A stretch of 20,031 nt of DNA from Pseudomonadota bacterium (GCA_023427945.1 JAEYZR010000078.1:1-20031), one strand, 5' to 3'; numbered from the stretch's first letter, positions 7,242 to 15,502 are shown. Numbers and translations are program-made. The notes: a model not told the origin generated them from the letters alone.

Positions 7242-8771
7242 ATGACCGATAAAAAAATCACTCAAATAGAGACATTCAGCTTCGAGAGAATCCCGGATGC
7301 ATCGCGCTATGCACGCCCCGCAGACGTGTTCCGCCTGCTGTTCGGTGGCTGCAACACCTTTTCGACCTGCGTGCTTGGCGCATTCCCCATCCTGATAGGT
7401 TTGTCGCTGCATGCGGCCCTGCAAGCCATCGCAGTGGGTGTACTGGCTGGCACATGCCTGCTGGCCCCGATGGGGCTGTTTGGTGCGCGCAACGGGACCA
7501 GCGATCCCGTCTCGTCGGGTGCGCACTTTGGCATACATGGACGCATCATTGGATCGTTCCTCGCCCTGCTGACATCCATCGCGTTCTTCTCGCTGGCGGT
7601 CTGGAGTTCCGGGGATGCACTGGTCGGCGGCGCGCACGAAATGATCGGCATACCGGTCAATGCCTTTTCGCTCGGTGCCGCGTACCTGCTGTTCTCGATA
7701 CTCGTGCTGACGGTGTGCGTTTACGGCTTTCGTTTCATGCTCTGGGTCAACAAGATTGCCGTCTGGTCGGCCAGTCTGATGTTCGTGGTGGGGGGGTTCG
7801 CTTTTGCAAAAGCGTTCGATCCCAACTACTCGGGATGGCTGCAGCCAGGCACTACCAGCTTCAATACGGCCTTCATCGCATCGGTCCTTGTCGCCATGAG
7901 CAATCCCGTTTCCTTCGCCGCGACGCTGGGAGACTGGACGCGCTACGTTCCCGAGAAGACGCCCGGCTATCGCATCATCGGCGCCGTGTGTTGCGCCCAG
8001 GCCGCAACCTTGATTCCGTTTCTGTTCGGGCTGACCACCGCCGCCATCATTGCTGCGCAGGCACCCGCTTACATCGAAGCCAACGATTACGTCGGCGGTC
8101 TGCTCAGCGTCGCGCCCCGGTGGTATCTGCTGCCCATATGCCTGCTGGCCTTCATTGGCGGCCTGTCTACGGGCACAACGGCGCTTTATGGCTCGGGCAT
8201 CGACGTATCGAGCATGCTGCCGCGACTGTTCAATCGCATCAGCGCCACCATCACGATCGGCGGCGTAGCCATTGCCCTGATCTTCATCGGCCGCTTCGCC
8301 TTCAACCTGACCAGCAGCATCTCTACCTTCGCGACCTTGATCGGTACCTTCAGCTGCCCATGGATGCTCATCATGGTCCTGGGCTACATCACACGGCGCG
8401 GCCATTATCTGGCCGACGACCTTCAGGTATTCAACCTGGGCATGCGCGGGGGCAGCTACTGGTTCTTTCATGGCTGGAATCTGCGAGCCATGTGCGCCTG
8501 GATACCGGCAGCGCTGACCGGTCTGGCTTGCGTGAACCTGCCTGGGCAATTCGTCGCCCCCCTGGGTCACATCTTTGGAGAGCTGGACGCCAGCGTACCC
8601 ATAGCGCTGTTTCTAGGTGGTTCGCTGTACCTCATTTTCCTGAATCTCTTCCCAGAGCCTGGAGCCGTGTACGGCCCACGCGGTGCACGCCTGATCCGCA
8701 GGAGCGACGCGATGCCAGCCCAGCGATCTGACCAGGGCAAACCCACTCTTCCTGCAGTCCCTCTGAAATAA
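7242..8771 (+). CDS. NCS1-family cytosine/purine-type permease
   Basis: Inner-membrane transporter of 509 residues with about 12 hydrophobic segments. Family signs are the NCS1 loop around residues 80-99 (GLFGARNGTSDPVSSGAHFG), a charged N-terminal tail before the first membrane helix near 30-50, and a hydrophilic C-terminal tail. Known NCS1 members take up cytosine, purines, allantoin, hydantoins or thiamine with protons or sodium. Here the gene lies between the LysR gene and the GABA transaminase (20-base gap), so it probably imports the substrate of the block, such as a guanidino acid, agmatine or GABA; that substrate is inferred from context only. Confidence 0.9.
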   Translation: MTDKKITQIETFSFERIPDASRYARPADVFRLLFGGCNTFSTCVLGAFPILIGLSLHAALQAIAVGVLAGTCLLAPMGLFGARNGTSDPVSSGAHFGIHGRIIGSFLALLTSIAFFSLAVWSSGDALVGGAHEMIGIPVNAFSLGAAYLLFSILVLTVCVYGFRFMLWVNKIAVWSASLMFVVGGFAFAKAFDPNYSGWLQPGTTSFNTAFIASVLVAMSNPVSFAATLGDWTRYVPEKTPGYRIIGAVCCAQAATLIPFLFGLTTAAIIAAQAPAYIEANDYVGGLLSVAPRWYLLPICLLAFIGGLSTGTTALYGSGIDVSSMLPRLFNRISATITIGGVAIALIFIGRFAFNLTSSISTFATLIGTFSCPWMLIMVLGYITRRGHYLADDLQVFNLGMRGGSYWFFHGWNLRAMCAWIPAALTGLACVNLPGQFVAPLGHIFGELDASVPIALFLGGSLYLIFLNLFPEPGAVYGPRGARLIRRSDAMPAQRSDQGKPTLPAVPLK

Positions 8772-8791
8772 ACAGCAAATGAGTTCTCTTC

Positions 8792-10057
8792 ATGAACAAC
8801 GTTTCCATGCAACATCGTAAAGAACTGGCCACGCCGCGCGGCGTGAACGTGATGTGCCCCTTCTACGCAGAGCGCGCCGAAAATGCCTCACTGTGGGATA
8901 CCCAGGGCCGTCGCTACATCGACTTCGCCGCCGGTATTGCCGTATTGAACATCGGGCATCGCCACCCGAAGATCGTCGCCGCCATTCATGCCCAGCTCGA
9001 ACGCTTCACGCACACGGCCTATCAGATCGTTCCCTACGAATCCTATGTCGCGCTGGCCGAGCGCATCAATCAACTCGTGCCCGGCGATTTCGCCAGGAAG
9101 ACCGCCTTCTTTACCACCGGTGCCGAAGCGGTCGAAAACGCAGTCAAGATTGCACGTTCCCATACTGGTCGCCCCGGAATCATCACGTTTGGCGGCGGCT
9201 TTCACGGCCGCACGTTGCTGACCATGGGTCTGTCGGGGAAGGTCGCGCCCTACAAACTGGGTTTCGGTCCCTTCCCCGCAGAGATTTTCCACGTGCCTTT
9301 TCCCAATGCCCTGCACGGCGTGAGCGAACAACAATCGTTGCAGGCCCTGCACAACCTGTTTGCCTGCGATATCGAAAGCACCCGCGTTGCCGCGATCATC
9401 CTGGAACCTGTCCAGGGCGAAGGCGGGTTCAATCCGGCTCCGGTCGATTTTTTTCGTTCGCTGCGTGCGATCTGTGATCGACACGGCATTCTGCTGATCG
9501 CCGATGAGGTGCAGACGGGCTTCGCGCGTACAGGCAAACTGTTCGCGTGTGAGCACTTCGACGTTCAGCCCGACATCACTGTCTTCGCCAAGAGCCTGGC
9601 TGGTGGTTTGCCTTTGTCCGGCGTGTGCGGTCGTGCGGAAATCATGGATGCTCCTGCGCCGGGAAGTCTGGGCGGGACCTACGCGGGAAATCCGCTGGCC
9701 GTCGCGGCCGCTCATGCGGTCATCGACGTGATCATCGAAGAAAAGCTGGCCGAGCGTGCCCAGTTGCTGGGCGATCAACTCAAGACGCGTTTGCAGTCGC
9801 TGCAAGCACACGTGCCACAGATCGCCGATGTGCGCGGGCTGGGCGCCATGGTGGCCGTGGAATTCAACGATGCCGACGGCAAGCCCGACGCCGCATTCAC
9901 CAAAACCGTACAGGCTCACGCCCTGGAGCAGGGTCTACTGCTACTGACCTGCGGGGCCCACGGCAACGTGATTCGTTTCCTGTTCCCGTTGACGATCGAG
10001 CAAGCGCTGTTTGCCGAAGCACTGGACATTCTCCAGGCAGCCCTGATGGCTTCCTGA
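8792..10057 (+). CDS. gabT: Class III PLP aminotransferase, GABA transaminase-like
   Basis: Cytoplasmic enzyme of 421 residues, normal for GabT; it moves the amino group of 4-aminobutyrate to 2-oxoglutarate, giving succinate semialdehyde and glutamate. Visible residues: FTTGAEAVENAVKIAR for PLP phosphate binding (107-122), GFHGR (136-140), EPVQGEGGF (205-213), the DEVQTGFARTG signature with Asp238, and the Schiff-base Lys267 in FAKSLAGG. It is the last gene of the rightward operon and the consumer of GABA made by guanidinobutyrase. 5-aminovalerate or another omega-amino acid could also be used. Its stop is 62 bases from the convergent deacylase stop. Confidence 0.93.
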   Translation: MNNVSMQHRKELATPRGVNVMCPFYAERAENASLWDTQGRRYIDFAAGIAVLNIGHRHPKIVAAIHAQLERFTHTAYQIVPYESYVALAERINQLVPGDFARKTAFFTTGAEAVENAVKIARSHTGRPGIITFGGGFHGRTLLTMGLSGKVAPYKLGFGPFPAEIFHVPFPNALHGVSEQQSLQALHNLFACDIESTRVAAIILEPVQGEGGFNPAPVDFFRSLRAICDRHGILLIADEVQTGFARTGKLFACEHFDVQPDITVFAKSLAGGLPLSGVCGRAEIMDAPAPGSLGGTYAGNPLAVAAAHAVIDVIIEEKLAERAQLLGDQLKTRLQSLQAHVPQIADVRGLGAMVAVEFNDADGKPDAAFTKTVQAHALEQGLLLLTCGAHGNVIRFLFPLTIEQALFAEALDILQAALMAS

Positions 10058-10119
10058 GGAATTCGGGGTTCGACCCGCCGCGCACGTCGAGCAGGCAAGC
10101 GCGTCTCACCAACGAGCAA

Positions 10120-10174
10120 TCAGGCTGCCAGATGAAACAGCCCGTCCCCACGCGCGGCCAGCGTGGGGAAACGG
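10120..10174 (-). repeat. Right copy of the ~55-bp direct repeat (3' end of the deacylase gene)
   Basis: Partner of 789-843 at a constant offset of 9331 bases, without gaps. Here the sequence is in its natural place, encoding the last residues of the deacylase (PTLAARGDGLFHLAA then TGA). The two copies face the same way and bracket the whole guanidinobutyrate/GABA block. Confidence 0.72.
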
Positions 10175-11118
10175 CGGCATGACACCACACCGTCGGCGGT
10201 GAAACACAGCACCAGCGGTTCGCGCAGCGGGTCTTCGATGCTGTGCAGATAAGCCGCCTGTTGCCCGCAGACGACTTCGTCGCCCACATCCACCAGTGGT
10301 TCGAACAAACCCGCATGCGGCGCATAAATCGCGTGCCGCGGGCCCAGTGAACGCAGAAACCGGGTGGCGGGCGCAGACTGGCAATCGATGCCGGGCACGA
10401 CGCCGTAATGCTTCAGCACTCGCCGCACCCCCTGCTCTGCCGCACGCAGGCCATCAGGATCCAGCGTGGCCCCGCTGCCAAGTTCGGTCGTCAGCGCAGC
10501 AATCCCCCGCTGTGCGGCCGCGGCATACAGGGTGGTCGCGCCTCCGCCCCCCGAGCCCGAAGTGAACACGCTGTGCGGCGCGCCAAATACGGTCAACAGC
10601 GTCTCCAGTTTCGAGCGCTGCTCTGCATCGGTGCTGTGCTGCGCCAACGCGCTGTGCGAATAATCCAGCGAACGTCCGCCCGAATGCAGGTCGATGACAA
10701 GATCGCACAACTCGAACAGCACGCTCTGCACATAATGCGCGATCATCTCGGTCGGCGACCCGTTGGGCCGCCCCGGAAACAATCGATTCAGGTTGCCTTC
10801 GTCAATCGGCGAACTGCGCCGTCCCGCCTGTACGGCCGGGAAGTTCAGCGAAGGCACGATGATGATGCGCCCCTGCACGTCTTCGGCCCGCAAGGCACGC
10901 GCCAGCCGCATCAGGGCGATCTGGCCTTCGTACTCGTCGCCATGGTTGCCCGCCGTCAGCAGTACCGTGGGGCCTGTGCCGTTCTTCAGGCAGACGACCG
11001 GAATCTGAATCATGCCGTAGGCCGACAGATCGGTGGAAATGGGAACGTGCAGGCTGCCGCTCTGCTTGCCGTTCGCGGCGTAATCGACATGCGTCCAGAC
11101 TCGGCTCGGCGTAGACAT
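10120..11118 (-). CDS. Zinc-dependent N-acyl amino acid deacylase (AstE/AspA family, DoeB-like)
   Basis: Protein of 332 residues in the succinylglutamate desuccinylase / aspartoacylase group, which hydrolyses N-acyl groups from amino acids with one zinc. The zinc ligands are visible as His59 and Glu62 in GNHGDEYEG and His145 in DLHSGG, and the NLNRLFPG substrate-loop motif lies at 109-116. The overall pattern, including RSSPIDEGNLNR, resembles DoeB, the N-alpha-acetyl-diaminobutyrate deacetylase of ectoine breakdown. The ectoine hydrolase DoeA is absent here. It is the last gene of the ABC importer operon, 35 bases after the ATPase, with a GAGGAAG Shine-Dalgarno. Its job is probably to strip an acyl group from the imported compound. 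Confidence 0.85.
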   Translation of the reverse strand: MSTPSRVWTHVDYAANGKQSGSLHVPISTDLSAYGMIQIPVVCLKNGTGPTVLLTAGNHGDEYEGQIALMRLARALRAEDVQGRIIIVPSLNFPAVQAGRRSSPIDEGNLNRLFPGRPNGSPTEMIAHYVQSVLFELCDLVIDLHSGGRSLDYSHSALAQHSTDAEQRSKLETLLTVFGAPHSVFTSGSGGGGATTLYAAAAQRGIAALTTELGSGATLDPDGLRAAEQGVRRVLKHYGVVPGIDCQSAPATRFLRSLGPRHAIYAPHAGLFEPLVDVGDEVVCGQQAAYLHSIEDPLREPLVLCFTADGVVSCRRFPTLAARGDGLFHLAA

Positions 11119-11153
11119 GGTGGGCGTGCTTCCTCGGGTTCAGATGGGGCGGA

Positions 11154-11906
11154 CTAAAGAAGTTGACTGAGAAACTGGCGCGCACGCGGGTGCGAGGGCG
11201 CAGTGAAAAACGTTTCCGGATCGGCCTGCTCCACGATGCGGCCGGCATCCATGAAGATCACCCTGTCGGCAACGGTACGGGCAAAACCCATTTCATGCGT
11301 GACACACAACATGGTCATGCCATCACGCGCAAGGTCGGTCATGACCTCCAGCACTTCCTTGATCATTTCCGGATCGAGTGCAGAAGTCGGTTCATCGAAC
11401 AGCATCACCTTAGGATTCATGCACAACGCCCGCGCAATGGCCACGCGTTGCTGCTGGCCGCCCGAGAGCTGGCCAGGATACTTGTCCTGCTGCTCGGGTA
11501 TGCGCACACGCGCCAGGTAGTGCCTGGCGATTTCGTTGGCCTGCTCCCGCGTCAAGTCGCGCGCCTTGCGCAGCGCCAGCGTGCAGTTCTCCAGCACCGT
11601 CAGATGGGGAAACAGATTGAAGTGCTGGAACACCATGCCGATGTCGCGGCGCAGCCTGTACATCTTCGGTGTGCCCTTGCCCAGCACATTGCCATTGACC
11701 TCGATGGTGCCGCTATCGTGCGTCTCCAGCTGGTTGACGCACCGGATCAGCGTGGACTTTCCGGAGCCGGAGGGACCACAAATCACGATGCGCTCGTTGG
11801 TCGCCACGGAAAGGTCGATATTCTGCAGGGCGTGGAAGTTTCCGTAGGACTTGTTCAGTCCGGTGATCTTCACTGCAGGCGGGTCGGTATTCAAAGCAGG
11901 GTTCAT
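11154..11906 (-). CDS. Polar amino acid ABC transporter, ATP-binding protein
   Basis: ATPase of 250 residues powering the adjacent permeases at the inner membrane. All motifs are intact: Walker A GPSGSGKST (44-52), Q-loop near Gln94, signature LSGGQ (147-151), Walker B VMLFDE (167-172) and the switch His204. The frame is open upstream to 12179, but that region overlaps the permease gene; the ATG at 11906 matches the family's usual 240-260 residue length and leaves an 8-base gap after the permease stop. It belongs to the GlnQ/HisP/EhuA type. Confidence 0.94.
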   Translation of the reverse strand: MNPALNTDPPAVKITGLNKSYGNFHALQNIDLSVATNERIVICGPSGSGKSTLIRCVNQLETHDSGTIEVNGNVLGKGTPKMYRLRRDIGMVFQHFNLFPHLTVLENCTLALRKARDLTREQANEIARHYLARVRIPEQQDKYPGQLSGGQQQRVAIARALCMNPKVMLFDEPTSALDPEMIKEVLEVMTDLARDGMTMLCVTHEMGFARTVADRVIFMDAGRIVEQADPETFFTAPSHPRARQFLSQLL

Positions 11907-11914
11907 GTCGCAGC

Positions 11915-12574
11915 CTATCGTTTTGACGAAGCAAGCATTCTTTTCTCGAGCAGTCGCACGAGCTGATTGATGCCCACCGCCAGAATGAGGAAGATGATGC
12001 CCACGGCGATCATGGGCTCGGCATAGCGGAACGAGTCGGCACCTACCTCCAGTGCAATGCCCAGCATTTCGGGCACGGCAATCACCGCAAGATAAGGTGT
12101 CGCCTTCAACGCGGAGACGAAATAATTTCCCATCGGGGCGACCACGTTGCGCAGCATCTGCGGCGCAATGATCGACCACACGACATCTCGGCGCCTGAGT
12201 CCCAGCGCCTTGCCGGCCTCGAACTGCCCCGTGTCCACGCTGTCGATCCCGCCCTTGAAGACTTCGGCCAGATATCCGCTGTAGTACACACTCAGGCCCA
12301 CCACGCCCACCACCACCGCCGACAGGGTCACACCGTAGAACGGCATGACGAAGTACAGGAAATAGAGCTGCACCAGCACAGGGGTGGAGCGGATCACATC
12401 GATCAGGAAGCGCATCAAATAACCGAGCCAGCGGTTGCTGCGACGCAGGATTTCAAAGGTGAACCCCAGGACCGTGGCCCCCAGGCATGCCGCTGCCGTG
12501 ATCCACAAGGTCGTGAACAGTCCGGTCAGAATAGTGGGCACGACCGACAGTGCAAAATCGAGACTAAATTTCAC
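11915..12574 (-). CDS. Polar amino acid ABC transporter permease (second of two)
   Basis: Integral membrane protein of 219 residues of the HisM/GlnP type. It has a hydrophobic N-terminal segment, several membrane spans, and an EAA-loop region around EAGKALGLRRRDVVWSIIAP that contacts the ATPase. The start is GTG at 12574, preceded by GAGG at 6 bases and overlapping the end of the other permease gene by 11 bases, so translation is coupled. A likely EhuD/EhuC-type pair with its neighbour. Confidence 0.92.
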   Translation of the reverse strand: MKFSLDFALSVVPTILTGLFTTLWITAAACLGATVLGFTFEILRRSNRWLGYLMRFLIDVIRSTPVLVQLYFLYFVMPFYGVTLSAVVVGVVGLSVYYSGYLAEVFKGGIDSVDTGQFEAGKALGLRRRDVVWSIIAPQMLRNVVAPMGNYFVSALKATPYLAVIAVPEMLGIALEVGADSFRYAEPMIAVGIIFLILAVGINQLVRLLEKRMLASSKR

Positions 12575-13223
12575 GGTTGCCTCGCTGTTGGATATGCACC
12601 CGGCGTTCGAGATAACGACCGAACAGCGTGGCGGGATAACACACGATCAGATAGGCCAGCAGCAGCGAGGTATAGACACCGACCGGGTTGTATTGCAGTT
12701 CGGAGATCTCCTTGGCACGGAAGGTCATGTCGGTCAGCGTGATGAGCGAGACAATCGCCGTGCCCTTGACCAACTGGATGAACTGATTGACGAAGGTCGG
12801 CATCATGGCCGTGGCCGCCTGGGGCAACTCGATGAACACCAGAATGTTCAGACGGTGCAGTCCCAGAGCCCGCCCTGCCTCGACCTGGCCGCGATCCAGC
12901 GATTGCAGCGCCGCCCGTACGGCCTGACTGCCATAGCCGCCAATGTTCAATCCCAGCGCCATCGCCGCCACCGTCATGCTCGATAGCCGGATGCCGAAAC
13001 TGGGCAGCGAGTAATACAGGACGAACAGCAGGATCAGCACGGGCGAACTGCGCCAGAACTCGATCAGGCAAGTCACCGCAAAACGCGTGACTCCCTGCGT
13101 GAAATGCTGCGCCACGCCCGTGACGAGCGCAAAAGGAACGGCCCACAGCATCCCGTAAAGGGTCACCAGCGCCGTGACGCGGAAACCCTCCAGGATGCCA
13201 GCCAGGATTCCGGCTATTTCCAT
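12564..13223 (-). CDS. Polar amino acid ABC transporter permease (first of two)
   Basis: Membrane protein of 219 residues, homologous in type to the following permease. The EAA loop is EAGRALGLHRLNILVFIELP. ATG at 13223 is preferred because it begins directly at the amphipathic N-terminal segment; a GTG at 13268 would overlap the end of the binding-protein gene. There is no strong Shine-Dalgarno at 13223, so the exact start is less sure. It lies 26 bases after the binding-protein stop. Confidence 0.88.
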   Translation of the reverse strand: MEIAGILAGILEGFRVTALVTLYGMLWAVPFALVTGVAQHFTQGVTRFAVTCLIEFWRSSPVLILLFVLYYSLPSFGIRLSSMTVAAMALGLNIGGYGSQAVRAALQSLDRGQVEAGRALGLHRLNILVFIELPQAATAMMPTFVNQFIQLVKGTAIVSLITLTDMTFRAKEISELQYNPVGVYTSLLLAYLIVCYPATLFGRYLERRVHIQQRGNREI

Positions 13224-13249
13224 GACGATGCGATCCGTTTGAAAGACAG

Positions 13250-14155
13250 TCAGAATTCGCCGGCACACACGCGCGCCGTGGTGACGGCGTCAGGCACGGC
13301 GTCTTCCTGGGTGAACCCGTATTGCTTCATGAGTCGTTCAACCGTGCCGTCCGCCTTGAGCGCAACCAGTTGCGCGTTGTAGGCATCGCGCAGATCAGTG
13401 TCCTCGGAACGGAACGCGATGGCGGTGTACATGGATGCTGGTACGCCATTGCGAACCAGGCCGGTGAAGGGCGTGGCACGCTCCACACCCTTGAGCTTGG
13501 GGTCGGCCAGCAGACCCACCACGCTGGGTGCCGACAGGGTGGCGGCATCCACACGATCGGCCATGATGGCCGAGAGCATGGCCTGCGCGTCGCCCAGATA
13601 GGTCATCTGTGAGGCAGGCACACCGGCATCCAGCGCATTCTTGGAATTCAGCGTACCGCGCCCGCCGCTCAGGCGAACCTTGGGATTGGCCGTGATGTCG
13701 GCGTAGCTATGCAGATTCAATGGATTTCCGGCCTTCACGATCAGGCTGTCGCCCACCGCCAGATCCGGCTCGCTGAAGACCACGGCCTTGCAACGATCAG
13801 GGGTAATCGCGATGCCAGACGCCACCATGTCGAAACGCGCCGCGTTCAGGCCCGGAATCAATGCGCCGAATTCCGTGATCACGAAATTCACTTCCTTCAC
13901 GCCCATGCGTTCGAATGCGGCGCGCACCAGATCGGCGTGAAAGCCCGTGGCGGCCCCGCTCTCGCCGCGGAATCCCCAGGGAGCGCGATTGTGGATGCCG
14001 ATGGTCAGGCTCTTGTTCTGAGTAATGGTGTCGCGCGTGCTGGCGGCCTGCGTACTCGGTGAAAATGCCCCCAGCAGGACGGCGCCGCCGATGCATGCTG
14101 CTGCGGCGTAACGGCCTGCACCGGTGAGTTTTGCGCGAAGAATGGACCCGTACAT
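13250..14155 (-). CDS. Polar amino acid ABC transporter, periplasmic substrate-binding protein (EhuB-like)
   Basis: Secreted protein of 301 residues from the ATG at 14155, which has AAAGGG just upstream. Residues 1-38 form a long signal peptide (basic start, hydrophobic core ACIGGAVLLGAF, cleavage near STQA). The mature part is a type II amino acid binding fold; ITEFGALIPGLNAARFDMVA and ITPDRCKAVVFSEP are close to the pattern I recall for the ectoine-binding protein EhuB. Arg in TPDR and Asp in the C-terminal domain are the usual alpha-amino-acid clamp. The ligand is probably a zwitterionic or acylated amino acid. The 74-base gap to the PLP enzyme holds no clear terminator. Confidence 0.92.
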   Translation of the reverse strand: MYGSILRAKLTGAGRYAAAACIGGAVLLGAFSPSTQAASTRDTITQNKSLTIGIHNRAPWGFRGESGAATGFHADLVRAAFERMGVKEVNFVITEFGALIPGLNAARFDMVASGIAITPDRCKAVVFSEPDLAVGDSLIVKAGNPLNLHSYADITANPKVRLSGGRGTLNSKNALDAGVPASQMTYLGDAQAMLSAIMADRVDAATLSAPSVVGLLADPKLKGVERATPFTGLVRNGVPASMYTAIAFRSEDTDLRDAYNAQLVALKADGTVERLMKQYGFTQEDAVPDAVTTARVCAGEF

Positions 14156-14229
14156 TTTTTTCCCTTTATGTCGTAGATCAGGCCACATGGCCCTGGTTTG
14201 ATAGCTGCCGTCTTTGCGGCCTGGGTAAG

Positions 14230-15399
14230 TCAAGCCTGGCGAAGCGCGCCGGAAAAAGCCTTCAGGCCGCTTTCCAGGTCGTTCTTGATCGCATCGATAT
14301 CCTCCAGTCCGATCGCCAGACGCACCAGCGGACGATCGGTGACCGGGTAGTCGCGTGTGGCCTGCATGGCTGCGGGGTAGTACGCCGCCAGGCTGTGCAC
14401 GCCCCCCCAGCTCGCACCAATCGCGAACGTCTGGAGCGCATCGAAGAACGCGCTGAATGCCGACTCGTCGGCCGGGGCCAGTTGCATGGAAAACAGGCAG
14501 CCGCCGGTCTTGAAGTCACGGCGCCAGAGCGCATGCCCGGGATCACCAGGCAGCGGCGGATAGAACAGACGCTCGACCTGGGGCTGCGCCTGCAGCCAGG
14601 TAGCGATCTCCAGGGTGGCTGCGCTCTGCGCCTTCAGTCGAAGAGGGTAGGTTTCAAGGCCACGCAACACCAGAAAGCAGTCTTCCGGGCTGACCTGCTG
14701 GCCCAGCGTGCTTTGCGCATCGCGCAACACTGCATAATGCTCGGGATCGTTCGTGCTGATCGCCCCCATCAGTACATCCGAGTGACCGCTGAAGAACTTG
14801 GTGGCCGCCTCGATACTGAAATCGACGCCATGCTCCAGAGGCCGGAATCCCAGTGGGCTGGCCCAGGTGTTGTCCATCATGGTCAACACACCACGTTCGC
14901 GTGCGATGGCGGCCATCGCAGGCACGTCGCACATTTCCATCGACAGCGAACCGGGCGCCTCGATACAGATCATGCGAGTGTTGGGCCGTATCTTTTCTGC
15001 GATGTCCGCGCCTGCCGACGGGGCATAGCGTTCGACTTGCACACCCATTCTGGCCAGCCAGTTGTCGCAGAAGGCCTGCAGCGAACCGTAGCAGGCGGCC
15101 GAGAGCAGCAGGTGATCACCAGCGCGTACAAAACCCATGACCGTGGTCATCAAGGCTGCCGCGCCCGAGGGCGCCACTACGCAATGGCTGGCCCCTTCCA
15201 GCTGCGCGATCCGGTCCTCGAGCAAGCGACTGGTCGGCGTGCCCGTCACCCCATAACTGAAACCATCGGGCTGTCGATGTTTGCGTTCGACGAAATCCTG
15301 CAAGTTGTCGAACACGACGGTGGACGCACGCCACACAGCTGGCGAAAGACTGCCAAACGCACGCGATGGACCGTTGTCGGGAGGGCAGTGAGTGCTCAT
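14230..15399 (-). CDS. Cys/Met-metabolism PLP enzyme, cystathionine beta-lyase-like
   Basis: Fold-type I PLP enzyme of 389 residues. The Schiff-base Lys201 is in EAATKFFSGHSD, PLP ring-stacking and Asp contacts are in MMDNTWASPLGF (174-185), and YGVTGTPTSR (49-58) corresponds to the YGRxGTLT loop of E. coli MetC. The Arg of that loop, which holds the PLP phosphate of the partner subunit, is replaced by Val51. The predicted reaction is beta-elimination from a cysteine S-linked substrate to pyruvate, ammonia and a thiol; gamma-elimination is possible. ATG at 15399 (AGGTAG upstream) is chosen over the longer frame to 15453. It is the first gene of the importer operon and divergent from the LysR gene, so it is more likely catabolic than part of methionine synthesis. 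Confidence 0.88.
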   Translation of the reverse strand: MSTHCPPDNGPSRAFGSLSPAVWRASTVVFDNLQDFVERKHRQPDGFSYGVTGTPTSRLLEDRIAQLEGASHCVVAPSGAAALMTTVMGFVRAGDHLLLSAACYGSLQAFCDNWLARMGVQVERYAPSAGADIAEKIRPNTRMICIEAPGSLSMEMCDVPAMAAIARERGVLTMMDNTWASPLGFRPLEHGVDFSIEAATKFFSGHSDVLMGAISTNDPEHYAVLRDAQSTLGQQVSPEDCFLVLRGLETYPLRLKAQSAATLEIATWLQAQPQVERLFYPPLPGDPGHALWRRDFKTGGCLFSMQLAPADESAFSAFFDALQTFAIGASWGGVHSLAAYYPAAMQATRDYPVTDRPLVRLAIGLEDIDAIKNDLESGLKAFSGALRQA

Positions 15400-15459
15400 G
15401 AGGCTACCTGGACATGACTGAATGTGAATGTGTCCAAGTTTGTCCCGCTTCAACTATCA

Positions 15460-15474
15460 TTTCAACAATCGAAA
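15460..15474. promoter_or_regulatory. LysR-type box TTTC-N7-GAAA in the divergent gap
   Basis: In the 103-base gap between the PLP-enzyme gene and the divergent LysR gene lies TTTCAACAATCGAAA, an inverted repeat of the T-N11-A class typical of LysR sites. It is 28 bases before the LysR start and about 60 from the other start, where autorepression plus activation of the operon would be expected. Confidence 0.42.
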
Positions 15475-15502
15475 GCAATAAATCAATAAGTGGTGCTTAT
15501 AC

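Noticed and set aside
7152..8570. Long open frame of 472 codons antisense to the NCS1 permease
   Set aside because: Polar, Gln/Arg/Gly/Asp-rich with no domain; it mirrors a hydrophobic membrane protein with clear family motifs and a strong ribosome-binding site. Such antisense frames are common in GC-rich DNA.
8888..9919. Open frame of 343 codons antisense to gabT (and a similar one antisense to the YncE-like gene, 16574-17608)
   Set aside because: Composition is that of complementary-strand shadows; no motif, no ribosome-binding site, and the sense genes are convincing.
789..10174. Calling the bracketed block a proven integrative element with att sites
   Set aside because: No integrase, tRNA or mobility gene is visible and the copies differ at about one base in five, so only a scar hypothesis is supported.
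14131..15417. Open frame of 428 codons antisense to the PLP enzyme
   Set aside because: Its His/Arg/Gln-rich translation has no recognisable fold, and the other strand carries an intact beta-lyase-like enzyme with catalytic Lys.
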